A DNA stretch of 64,000 bases, taken from positions 125,771,374 to 125,835,373 of the forward strand of contig NC_066315.1 of NCBI RefSeq assembly GCF_022539315.1, written 5' to 3'. A model generated the notes under the pieces. It made no database searches. It worked only from the letters and a program-made list of their open reading frames with translations, and had not been told where the DNA came from. Origin of the DNA: Serinus canaria. Lineage: Eukaryota > Chordata > Aves > Passeriformes > Fringillidae. The translations under genes were made by a program, and so were the position numbers. Position 1 is the first letter of the stretch. Each line of letters opens with the position of its first letter. This document shows, one piece after another, positions 39,114 through 51,324 of this stretch.

Positions 39114-41317
39114 TCCTTGTTATCTCTGTTATTATTATCCATTCCAAACAGGACAGAATTTTGAAGATGCTATTTCAACAGTCAGTCATGAAAGCAGATT
39201 CTTTCTCTCTCTGACCTTATTACAATAGAGCAGAACTGAGCAAATATATTATGTATGCATTTACATAAGCATGATATATGCATATATATGCTATACTGAG
39301 AGTAGACATGGGCCTAAATATAAATCATAGGAATACTCTTACCCAAATTAAGGTGCTACATTTTCCAGTCTAAGAAATCCTATATAGTTGCTTGACATTA
39401 TCTCAGACTTCTGCCATTGGCACTAAAATTTGGTAGCCTGGTGTTTATTTTAGAAGGAGAGTTTTGCTAATAGATGGACGGAGCACCTTTGAAAAATGAA
39501 GAATAAAACTAATTTTTTTGTCATTTTAAATAAAAGTGTATCATATAGTGCATATCCACTTTCTGCATGAACTTAGCTTATCTATTTTTTCCACACTTTA
39601 TTTTAAACAATCATTTTCCAATATTATATCTAAATGTTTAGGCTTTTTCATTTTCACAAACTACAGTGACATAAAAATGTCTTCTTTCACACTATTAATA
39701 CAAAAAATGCATAATAAACTCCTTTCCGTAGGCTTAGTGATATATATATGTGTGCATATATAAATGCAGACAGGACAGGAGGTACATACAGTTTGTTATA
39801 TACAAAGTCTGTTCGAATTACAATGTCTATAATTTAGAATACCTACAACCATATGTGTATATTTTTGATAAACTATTCTATTTTTAAAAGATTAACAGAT
39901 TAGTGTGAAATTCAAAATTGCTTGCTTGAATTTTGACAAGGACACATTACTAGAGAGCAAGGCTGTCTTCAGGTGACTCAGCTTATTGATGAGATTTGAT
40001 GAGAACATTTGAGTTTAGTGGCCTGTGAGTCTATACTGGTAGTGCTTTACCGTTTCTGCCTATTTTGGGCAGAATTTAGAAGAAGTCAGAAGCCCACTTT
40101 CTTTTATAACACATATCAGCCTGTACTTTAGAAGGCAAAGACATGCAAAAGAAAAGAATTTCTGACTTACTACTAAGATCTGTTACCAACCACATTCTAC
40201 AACTTTTAGTAAATCGCTTGAAATGGGTGGAAATAATTACTTTAGATATTCTTAAATTTCTCTTTATAAAAAGCATGGATATAAGAATATTTCCACTTTT
40301 TTCTCACAGTTTCAATCACTAGTACTGAAAAAAATTGCAAACCACTCTGACTAGTCAATCAATACCAACTTCCCCAAAGAGAGACAAATGAAGCAGCTGG
40401 AGATGATCTTAGGGGAGGCAGAGAAGATGTGAGAGTTTGCTTCAATGGGATGGTATGTGTTCCTTCTGAAAATATGATGCTTATGTCTTTATTTCATGCT
40501 TTGAGGAAACCCTGATGTGACAGAAAATCTAGAAATCTAAACAAACTCCTACGTTTTTGTTGAATCTCTAGCTCCTGGGATCAACTTCATCACTCAGGTC
40601 CACTACTGAATTTGTGTATTATTCTCAAATGGCATTTTCATTCTCTAGTAATAAAGCCATACAGATGAACAGAATGAAATTTATTTTGGGTGTTTTCATG
40701 GTTGTGCTTAGACAATGACTATCTTAAATAAATTTGACTTTCAATGGAATTTTGCATTTTGCTAGAAAAGCTCTTATATTACAAATGCTGCAAATACTGC
40801 AATGCCCTTACTTATTGATACTCTTTCCTGTATTTTCATTGTTTCTGTTTTTATTTTTTAGTGGCAAAAATAAGCTAGACAAGTACTTAAAACTGCTTTC
40901 TGAAAGCTAGGAAAATAAACACATGCTGGGATTGAGGATTTGGATATGTGCATGAGAAGAGCATGTATCACACAGTCCTCATCTATCCTGCACGTCTGGT
41001 CCCTGTGGGTCACTCATGTGAAGGGAATGTACATCTTTCTACCACTCCTAAATGTCACTGTGAGTGAGAATAAATGCAAGAGAACCTTAATTGTGCATGA
41101 TGCTGTACTAAAATTGAACCCTTGTCTTGACAAAAAAATTGTAGGGTTTGTCTCTAAAGTGCAGGTTTGTTAACATGGTGGCTTCTTTTGTATTATTTTT
41201 ATTTATTTACCCCTGTGTTCTTTGTGTCTTCCTGTGAAGAAATATCTGTAAATGCCAGGAGGAAGGGCAAAGTCATACTGCAAATATATCCAATAGATGT
41301 AATCTGTCATGGGCCAG

Positions 41318-41507
41318 AAATCACAGAAGCATAGGATGGCTTGGGTTGGAAGGAACCTTGATGACCATCCAGTTCCAACCCTCCTGCCATGAGCAGGGAC
41401 ACCTTCCACTAGACCAGGTTGCTCATCCAGCCTGGCCTTAAACACTTCCAGGGATGGGACATCCACAGTTCCTCTGGGCAACCTGTTGTAACATCTCACC
41501 ACCTTTT
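41318..41507 (-). mobile_element. CR1 LINE 3'-end fragment
   Basis: The plus strand shows ATCACAGAAGCATAGGATGG, GGGTTGGAAGGAACCTTGAT, CAGGGACACCTTCCACTAG and CCAGGTTGCTCATCCAGCC, the reverse complement of a common avian CR1 3' UTR. It is well preserved, 5'-truncated near 41507, same orientation as MMP16. The open frame 41203-41502 (minus) is only this repeat. Confidence 0.93.
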
Positions 41508-41774
41508 AGAAATCTGGGAGAGTCCTAGAGATCACAAAATCCCCTCAACAGAATGCACACAGAATTTAATTTATGTGTAAATCTTGTGTTGGCTAAGTTT
41601 TTGTTTGATAAATTTTTCACCCTGTACCAGTAAACCACTGAGAGTAATTAAAATATCCTCTAAATTAGCTCACATTAAACCTACCAAAACCAGGCTATTA
41701 TCTTTATTAGCATATCAATGCATCCTAACACAGACACAAGACTGTGAGAATTTTTAAACAGTTACATAGTGGTT

Positions 41775-41778
<4 letters not shown>

Positions 41779-41833
<55 letters not shown>
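41779..41833. repeat. Compound (TA)n(TG)n microsatellite
   Basis: About 14 TA units run directly into about 13 TG units, a typical hypervariable dinucleotide locus. Confidence 0.95.
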
Positions 41834-42259
41834 AAAGTTTTTATATGGACAATTCTTCCTTCACTGTTACTTGGCTTTTTAAAATTCACATTCAGGAAAA
41901 AAAAAAAGTCAAGAGGGTTTTGTCCATGGTTTGGGTCTTTTTCATTAAATTGATGATAAAAAGAAGTGGGAATTTTGAATCCTAATTGGCAAAGTGATTA
42001 GAAGAAAAAAAATCATTAAAAGTTCTCTGATCTGAAAAGAAGACAAGTTTTCTAAGAAGTCTGAAGACTTCAAAGAGAAACCTGATCCAAGTGTGCACCA
42101 TATTTTAAATTGAGACGACTTCAAACTGGGAATCGTGTATACAGAGAAAGTGACAGAAAGACAAATCTGCTACTTAGGTCTTACTTTGTTAAAATTTACT
42201 CTTATGAAATGCTCTGATCTATTGGAGAATCTGCTGCTGAGATCCCAGGATTCTATATC

Positions 42260-42785
42260 CACACAGCTGTGTGCCCCTCTAGCTGGAGGGAGCGCTGTAA
42301 GCCTCTCCAGAACACGGGGAACACGGTCAGTTCGCACTAGTGACTCCCTGCACTTGTTGGCATGGACATGACTGGGACCCTGCCATGGAGGGGCAGCCTC
42401 CAGGTGACAGATTGCAGAGGGCAGAGCAAAGGGTGCTGGAGAGGACAAGATGGTCAGGCTGCTCAGCCATACTCCTGGGCCTGGAAGACTATGCAAGAAT
42501 TTGCTTAGAGAGGAAGATGAAGGCAGGAGTTCATTGCCCCTGGCAAAGTTCAGGACAGACTGAACATGAGAATGTAGGCTGGGGAAGAATGTCAAGCCTA
42601 GAACTTCCTCTTCTCTGAATTAGAAGCTCAGCAGGACTGCAGCCTGGGGCAATCAGTTTGCCCCAGCAGGAAGGAGGGACAGTGCCAGAAGCTCCATGTT
42701 TGATGGCTCTCAGAGCAGAGCTTCCACACTCAGGAAGGCGGGAACCACACCTCTGCACTTCTGCAAGCCACTATGGCCAGCCCTT
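42260..42785. other. Unclassified GC-richer segment
   Basis: Base composition changes visibly from the AT-rich surroundings to a G+C-richer stretch. It holds the longest open frame of the window (42595-42170, minus, 141 codons) and shorter plus frames. The translations show no domain, signal peptide or transmembrane pattern I recognise. It could be an unlisted repeat, an LTR or internal piece of an old retrovirus, or a non-coding exon. I do not call it a gene. Confidence 0.4.
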
Positions 42786-43757
42786 CCAATGTCACAAGTA
42801 ATTATTAAAGGCAAAAAACAGCTAAGGGGTGGCTGTTTATTATATATGTATTTTATTTGCTAACTCTTCCTGAAACGTAGGCCCTTCTACTTTTGCTGCT
42901 TCTGCTAGCACTGCTAGCTGGAGCAGAGCTAAAAACATCAATTCCACATCTCTACTGGATCTTCAGCTTCCTGAATATTCAGTGGTAATCCCATTTCCTC
43001 ATACCAACGTAGTATCAATTTCTAAGCTGCATCACAAGAAATGTGCTCTGTATGACTTAGAAATGGGAAACTAAGAGTGTGTTTACACATTACCATACTA
43101 CCAACTATGCATTCAAATTTTTAGAGGTGCAACCCACTTGTGAATTATGAATTCAGACCAAGACAAGTGTTTGTCTTTCCATACTGAGGGGCAGGGCACA
43201 GCCTATGCCTGCAACTACCCTTTCTGACTGCTATACTGAGCTGCTCTCAAAACAGCCACCTCTGGGGCTGAGATAGATTTCTTTTGACCCCAGTTGGTGC
43301 TGCTATTTTGAAGCTCTTATCACTACAGTTCTCCTCTAATCTGAAATGGCACTATTCAACATCACTAGTGCAAGTTATCTAGCTACTCAACACTGTAACA
43401 CAAACATCTCTACCTGCATCTCTCACAGCAAGAGATGAGAAACAGGTATTTCAGAACAACATTCATCTCGTTTGTTTTAGACACCCTACTTCAAGATACA
43501 ACAAACCTTTCCCAGGAAGGCAATATATCTCTCCTATAACTCTAAAGGGACTCCATGAGATTAACTCAGACATAAACATCAACATATGGTCAGATTAATT
43601 CCACCCCCTCAAGTCTTCTGGCTTTTGACTTAGGTCTTTTCTTTTAAGTAGCTGGCAAAACAATAATTATAGAAGTACAGGACATGGACTTAAGTGATGT
43701 ATGTACAAACCCAGGAAGTACTTATCATAGGCTGACTTGGAGGACGCACTCAAACCT

Positions 43758-43856
43758 TAAAAAAACCAAAACAACCAGATAAAAAAGAAAAGGCAAAAAA
43801 ATGTTGCTCTTTTAACTTATCTGGGGTTGTTTGGTTTTTTTTGAGTTTTTTTTCTG
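43758..43856. repeat. A/C tract followed by T/G tract
   Basis: AAAAAAACCAAAACAACCAG (43758-43777) leads to a mirror-type T/G stretch (43823-43853: GGGGTTGTTTGG then long T runs). The two could pair loosely, but the match is low complexity. Confidence 0.6.
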
Positions 43857-45060
43857 CTTTCATCTTTTTTCACAACCTAATATTTTAGCTGTATAAGTTT
43901 GCAGCTATTGGTGTTACCTGTTCAGCACTTTTTGGAACCCAAACTGTTAGGAAGAATTCTAAATATACATAAAAACCATTTTGGCCACAAGAACAAATAT
44001 TTTGGGCAATTTGAAGTGAAGAATTGTCAGGAAAAGCACAAATTATACTCTAGACTTGAGAACGCGATTGTAGAAAATCTTTCATTAGTTAATTATATAC
44101 TATTCTTGAAATTCAGACATAGTATTATATTTTAGGGTTATCTACATATTTCTACTTTTTCAATATGCATTACATTTCTGCTTAATAAATAAATATGTAC
44201 TTAAATATGTAATTACTGTATAATTCTTGTCTTGTTCTCTCAGGAAACCATGACAACATTCATATTAATTGGCAACATGATTTTTCAGACTCTGTTTGCT
44301 CCTAAAAAGGCAGGGGAAATGAGATGGCAATGCTCTAATATATTCTATAGAGCATTTTTGGTATTTCCTAAATCTGCTATCTTGAAGGAAAAGTCTCGAT
44401 TAAGTGTCCCTAGCAACAAACAGAGACTTGAGGAACCCTGGATCCCATGAGAGCTGGAATGCTAAGCCCGATGCCTGCTTTAAATGACTGAAATGTCACT
44501 TTTTGTCTAAAGGGAGAATTTTAGGTTCATAGATAATGCCTCTTTCCTAAGTTACTGCTTCTAGGAGACCAGATTGAAAAAAAAAAAAAAAAATTTCAAG
44601 CCATTCGTTCATTAGCTGATTTTTCAGTTGTAAACTGTTTTTGAATTATTTGCAATAATAAAGGGAATTTTCTCTCTTTTTTTTTTTCTTAACATGTTTG
44701 AGATATGGCTTTTCACAAGATCTTCAAAGCAAATAATCTTTCAAGAATGTGAAATTCAGTCTCTGGTGTGAAATCTCATAACTCATAAGCAAGTTCCTCT
44801 CTTAGCACTACTATTAGTTGGTATCATATATCTTAAAGAAATATGGCCTTATGGGAAATATTGCCTGATGGTAAACACTTATAAAATGCATAGAGAATAA
44901 GAACAAAAAGCAGTGGAATATGTTATTTTTTCCTTTTTTCCCCCATTCTGTAAAACTGTCTGAAACATGTAAGAGTAATATGAAGCTCTCTTAGATTCAG
45001 TATTCAAAATCTGTTAAGCTTCTTTCTAAAAGGAGGAAATATTAAGGTAGGAGTATTTAT

Positions 45061-45107
45061 TTGTTTGGTTGGGGTTTTTTTTGTATATGTAGTGTTAGGG
45101 GGGTTTT
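45061..45107. repeat. T/G-only low-complexity tract
   Basis: TTGTTTGGTTGGGGTTTTTT and a later GGGGGGTTTTTTG stretch form the complementary counterpart of the A/C tracts elsewhere in these introns. Confidence 0.8.
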
Positions 45108-45468
45108 TTGTGTGTGAGAGGTTGTGGGGTCATAAAAACAATCATGAAAATGTTGGCCCACATTTTACATTTGGATTCATTTAAAATAAATCTATTTGTC
45201 TGAACAAAAATGGCTTCCCAATAATTTTTTTCTCTTATACTGCAGGGGGAAAATAAGACAATAAGAGAAAATGAAGCCAAAAACTCCAACACTGTTAGTT
45301 TCAACTTAATAATCACTTCAACAAACATTTTTCAACTAAATTTCCCCATGTAAACTCAGTTCTCCTAATATACTCATATGAGGGTCTGATTAAATTAATC
45401 CATTTTGGTAGATAAATTCGACTTCACTGTTGCACAAACAGTTCTTTGAGACAATGACATCTTTAAAA

Positions 45469-45496
45469 TTAAAAAAAAAAAAAAAAAGAAAAAAAA
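45469..45496. repeat. Poly-A run, one G interruption
   Basis: About 28 bases are nearly all A. No recognised element adjoins it. Confidence 0.85.
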
Positions 45497-45722
45497 GGCA
45501 GGGTTTTTTTCAGTGCTTTTAGGTGCAAATGCTGCCAAAATTGTCTGCAAGGACCCATGCTGCCTTTCAGCTAGATGTTTCCTTGGCAGCAGAGTCGATG
45601 TAACAGACAATGTGAACTTTCCTCATTTATTCCCATGCAAAGTCAGCCAGATCTGCTTTAACACTTTTCATTAGCAGTTTAGGATGGGCTGGCTGATCAC
45701 AAACCGAGGCAGATGGCAAACA

Positions 45723-45741
45723 CAAGCAAGCAAGCAAGCAA
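45723..45741. repeat. Short (CAAG)n microsatellite
   Basis: Four to five CAAG units lie in a row. Confidence 0.85.
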
Positions 45742-47224
45742 TTCTGCTGGCCCTGCTATGTGGGAAATAACCTGCAGTTGCAGTTTGAATGGATAGCTGA
45801 GTTTGCAGCTTCCCTAACTACTCCACAAAGGATTGCAAAGAGCTGTGTTTACCTACGCCACGATCGAAGCAATATGCAACTCGGTGGCTCGGGCTCTGCT
45901 GCCTTTTTGGTTCAAAGCCTGCATCAGGACTGTCTCTAGCAATTACACTACACTTCAAATATCACCTTGCTTCTATAGACATAAAAAGCATGATGTAAGG
46001 TGTGCTTCTTGGTCTACAATCCCACTGCTTTAATTAGGGATATCACAAAGTCAATTCTCTTAACATATTCCTCAGCCTCTCTTTCAGTTTGCATAATAGG
46101 GCATCTAGAAATGCTAGGCCAAGAAGGAAGCTGAGAATAAGATATTACACACTGAGAGCCCTTGGGATGCATTAAACACATCTAGTCAAACACACATCTA
46201 GAACATGGGGCTGGAGTCATCCACAAAACTGCTTTCACTGACTGCCAGTTTTAAACAGATTTCCCTTTTAAAAACATGCAAATGAAGTGCTCTCCTCAAA
46301 GCCATAAGGGTGTTCCACAAAAGCAAAATCCTCCCCAAAAATTATAAAAATGAGGTGAGCACTTTGCCAACAGTCACCATTTTCCATCATCTGGCTTCCA
46401 GCTGGTAGATGGGGTCCAGCAGACAGATCCTCTTCTATCTGCATAGTCCTATGTCCAGTGACTGAGTCCTCACAAGCAGACAGGGCCATTTATGGTTTTT
46501 TGATCATTTCCCATCTCTTCAACAGCTGAAAGGGATTTTTCAGTTCTCCAGTGCAGCTTTGTATACCATGGTAATATTTTCAAGGATACTTTTTATGCAT
46601 CAGATGCTGGATATCTGAGAGTTAAGATTTTAGGTACGATCTTGGAGTGACTGGATATGGGACAGGTGCACATCAGGAAGTATAATCCAGGAAGGTTTGG
46701 AAAGTTTGAGGACAGAGGATGTTCTAGCAGCACAAAATGCACTTACTGATAAGGGAAGAACCGGTTTCTTTTTAAATACTGAAAATATTATGGTTTAGTG
46801 ACAGAAAGTATTATTTGTGTTAATAGATTTCTGAAATAAATTGGATTTCAGGGAAAATGATGAAATTAAAAGAAGCAATTATTATTCAATATGCCTGCAA
46901 CTTGCAAAGCTCCTTGAAATATTATCCTGGCATGTTCATTGCTATGTAATATTACAAATGCTATAGCTGGGGTTTGTCATCTTTTATAATATTTCTAATT
47001 CTCTCATTTTGCACTCAAATAGTTTCAATTTAAAATGGAAGTTGCACTTCCTTAACCTTATAATTGTATATAAACAAGGCTGCAATTCCACAGTCTTGGT
47101 CTCTTTATCCTGTAAACAAGATATGACAGAGGCCCATAAAATATGAATGGAATAGATAAAATTATTAGAAAATTACTTCCTTACAATATGGGCATCCATC
47201 TGTCTAAAAAAAATCAGAAAGAAG

Positions 47225-47530
47225 AAGTCTCTCATGTCTGCTTAAACTACAGGACATATTGCCACAGGATGTTGTGGATACCAAATTCTTACGTGAGTTC
47301 AAAAAGAGATTACAGCGATTAATGAAAGGAAATCCCTCCCAGGCTACTGAACACAAAAATATGGCCTGTGCCTCAGAAATTCAATGAGCCACAGATTACT
47401 GGAAGCTAAGAGGGAATATGCTGGGGTTTTACTGCCATATGTTTACCCTGCTCTTATTCCCTGCTTTAAGTATCTGTTAATAGCTATTAACTGGGAATAG
47501 GATATTTTGTAGGATAACCTTTGATCTGAA
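47225..47530 (+). mobile_element. Ancient CR1/L3-type LINE 3' region
   Basis: The plus strand resembles the 3' part of old reptilian CR1 elements: GATGTTGTGGATACCAAATT, then GAGTTCAAAAAGAGATTACA, CCACAGATTACTGGAAGCTA and AACTGGGAATAGGATATTTT, in the order expected. It is much more diverged than the other CR1 copies and lacks a clear terminal repeat, suggesting an insertion that predates modern birds. The family assignment is from memory. Confidence 0.65.
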
Positions 47531-50500
47531 CCCACTTTTGCAATTCTCTATTTACAAGCACATACACAAGTACTATAAAATAAAAATTCAAATAAGATAT
47601 TAATCTTCTACATATCTATTCTAGTGCAGAACTAGAAAATAAGCATTTGAAAACTGGAAGGTCACACTGCTTGGTTTCAGATCAAATTTGATGTTGATAA
47701 TTGCTTATTAAAAAACATACATAATCAATTAAGATCACTATGCTTTATGATATTAAAGCCATGTTAACATTGTAATACAGAGCTTCCTTTGATCTGAAAT
47801 TCTTGGCTTCCTTTATACCAAGCCACAGCATGAGCACTGTTCAAGACACAGAGCTCCCTTAGGAGATGGTTTTCACAACTCCACTGGTTCATATTTCCAA
47901 TAGCATCTATCTCCTGCACTGTGTCAACCACACTGCCAGCCAAATGAAATTTACTACAAGTTGATCTATGCAGTTCAGAGATCAGGATTTTCATAAATTT
48001 TTCTTGGCTGCCAGCACGGTGCCCACAGCAGAATCTATGCACTAACTGGAGTCCAAGTACATTACACAAGACACTGTATTTGCATCAGCTCCAAGAAGCT
48101 TTTACTTGGCAACCTACAAAGAGCATGGTACAAAGTGACAGGTTTCTTTGCTTGTTTTCTAGTTATTGCCTGAAAACTTGAATAATTTTTTGAATGCTGG
48201 AGGATTAACAAATAAATAAACCAAACTGAATTATTGAATTTTTGTTTTCCCAAAGACAGAGCTTTATGCATACACAAGTTAAAAATATCTCACATATATG
48301 TAAGTACTTAGCAGTAATATTCTCCTTACATGTCTAAAACCATCCTTTACATACTAAAACCATCTATTACTTCTGTAAGGCAGTTCCACTTATTATTTAT
48401 CATATATTCTTTGATGGAAGAAATATTTTCTGCAGAATTTCAGTATGGTAGACTATCTACCTTGGTAAATTTGCTACAGGGGTAAAAAATAATGTATTTT
48501 AGTTTGACTTCTATTTCTCTTGCTGATTTGAAGATAACAGAATCAAATTACCAATACTAATCAACTGTGTTTATCTACACTTAGTTTTTTGCCAAATATT
48601 TTCTGCTGCTGGAAGACACAGTTCTGTGGTCACATTTTATCAAGTAATTGGTACATTATATATCATGTCTAATGTGTTTGAAAACTAAGCTCCCAAGAAA
48701 TCCTTGTTTTCCCCAAGCACTTCTTCTAAATCTTACCCTTTTTTTAAAAAGCTGCACTTCTGCAAGTAGGTCAATCTTAAATTAAACTAGTTAAAAGTAG
48801 TGCACTCTCAATTTAAACTGGTTTAACACTCCCTTAAATAGGTTTTGATGTATTCAGTAATTTACCAGAAAAAAAATAACTGCTTTAAAAAAGGTTTGAA
48901 CTAACTTAAGTACATGTAGACAGACAAATGTGAAATCAATTTTGATAAACCAGTGCAATAAGGCTAATAAGATGCCCTTTTCAGTTCTGGTACAAAAAAC
49001 CAGGATGTAAGACAGGATTCTTCTTCAAGCTACCAGAAAATTTACAGAAACAGTACCTATCTGAGATGCTTCCTGGCAGTGACTTTAAATTTCATCACAG
49101 TCATTTGAAATATTGTCATTGAAGAAAATACTTTGAAACATATTTTTTGTTGAGGGTTTTGACAGTACAATATCTCCAAAGTACTGCTAATCCTAGGAAG
49201 AAGCCATTATCACTTTTTGGTTTAGATGCATCATTCATTGTCCATAATATTTTAATTTAAAAACAGTGAGGGGATATATATCACCTAACTGGATTAGAGT
49301 CATGGGAACAAGGAAATCCCTCCCTAGTCTCAAGGCTGGTATATTAAGATTTCTTCCACTTTCTTTTTTCTTCACTTTCTGGTTGTTTGTTTTGTTTACA
49401 GTTTTCAAGTTCAAAAGAAAATAAGGATTTATTTTTTCATAATAAGTGAGGATTTTTCAGATATCTACTTATGCAACATGATTTCCATTTCCTGTTTATA
49501 CCTTTACCTTTTTACTTCTTTAAGTGCGGATATTGTGAAATATTTTCCTGTAAAATCCTATCCAGTTTGATTGGCTGTTCCTGAAAAGTGTTTCTTCTGC
49601 TGTATTTGCCAAGCACTACCAGAATAACCTGAGTTTTAATTGAGATTGACTAGAAGCACAAGATACTTTGTAAGGTGCATGAAGAAACCAACCTGTTCCA
49701 AATAATTTAAGAAGCTAAGGCTCTTATCTCACCTGAAATCTAGATAGGCAGCTCATAAAGGAAATGGACACTACTGTAAGTGAAACAGCCTACTCCTATG
49801 GGAACTTGAAAAGTAGTTGTGCTAAACAGGAAACTAGAAGATGAGGGCTGACTAAAGGAAGACTACAGTCCAATACACAAACTTTGTACAAAGTGTTGAA
49901 AGAATAGCGTTCCCTTTCCTTATTAAAAAATAAAAGAAAGAAAATAAATGTAAACCATATTCTATCCTCCAGCATCTCCCTTATTCCCTGGCAAAAAAAA
50001 TTCTGTTCTTGTTTCCACTCCTTCCCTGTGATGCTAAGTCTATTGTCCTTCTTTCTGGCAGTATTTCTAGGATCACCTGCAGCACCATGGAGGGAAATTC
50101 AGAGAAAAGACCTCCGCAGCTCAGCTGGAGTTGAGGTACCAGCTGTACTCTGCTTACAGAGTATTATGAAAGCAAAGAAATATATCCTTGTAGAAAGCCT
50201 GCAAGTGTAAAATTGTATGATAGGAGTTTTTTTTCCTGAGTGATGGGCCCATTAGTCTTTACTCCTACAAAATCCTCATTCATTCTTCAGGGTGAGGGAG
50301 GAGTCAAAGCACAAATCTCTTCACAGAACACGATTGATAAGAACATACCACTGAAGTGAGAACAAAGGAAAGCATCAATGAGCTGTGGAAATGATGTATT
50401 TCTATTGCAACTGTCCTTGGAGTCTAGAGAATGATTAAACAAAAGAAAAATACAAGAAAATTGACCAAATGTGATAGGACAAAAAACCACCAAATCAACC

Positions 50501-51150
50501 AAAAACCTGAAGTATGAAGACACTGCAATTAAGTAGTCAGAACAAATTGCTGTAGTAATTAACTATACTCAGAATACTGATTTTTTATATGATTCCTTAT
50601 TTGGAATGAAAATTACTTTAAAAAAGACAACAGTTTATGAAAGCATTTCATTAAGTTGCCTGTCTTTTCTGAGGTAAATGGCATATAAACTGTTTTCATT
50701 AGAACAGTACAACGTGAAGAATGAGGCTAGGACTTTTCAAAAGGATCTTATTTTTGCATTCTTGCTGCTAAGTAAACAAGTTGCTCTGTGTTTTTGAATC
50801 TCTCTAGGATACTGGAATAGAAATCAGAGAAAATCAGCCCCTTGGGGTGAGAGTAAGTTTAAAAATAAAAATAAATCATCAAATCTTTTCCCCATTCTAC
50901 CGGATTTCATAATAATACTACATGAAGGTAGCTATTGGACTATTGGAACAATGAATCTTAAAATTGACACTCGCCTGGGAAAAATGACTCATAGCTAAGA
51001 TCACATATATATTTTTCAACCTTCTGCTTTTCAGTGTTCTGAGACTCAACTCAAAATGATAGGAAGCCTAAGAGAGCTGTATGTCTTTCTTTCCTGTCAA
51101 TCCCAAATAGTGTGCTCGTCTTTTTTTCCCACTGGAAATTTTTCCCAGTC

Positions 51151-51324
51151 ACAAAAAAACTCCAACAACCTAACCAAAAAACCCTCACACCAAACAAAAC
51201 AACAACAAAACAAAACAAAAAAAAAATCCCCAAACCAAACACAAAAACAAAACAAAAAAAGAACCCAACAACAAGAACCACCACAACAAAACACCCAAAC
51301 AAAACCAAAAAAACTCCCAAAACC
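51151..51324. repeat. Long A/C-only tract
   Basis: About 174 bases are built almost wholly from A and C, with fewer than ten other bases (ACAACAACAAAACAAAAC, CCAAACCAAACACAAAAAC and similar). This is the longest strand-asymmetric tract in the window. The overlapping open frames on both strands (Lys/Gln/Thr/Pro on plus, Phe/Val/Cys on minus) are composition artefacts. Confidence 0.95.

Noticed and set aside
41203..41502. 99-codon minus-strand open frame
   Set aside because: Read-through of a CR1 3' UTR fragment. The residues are typical of translated CR1 tails.
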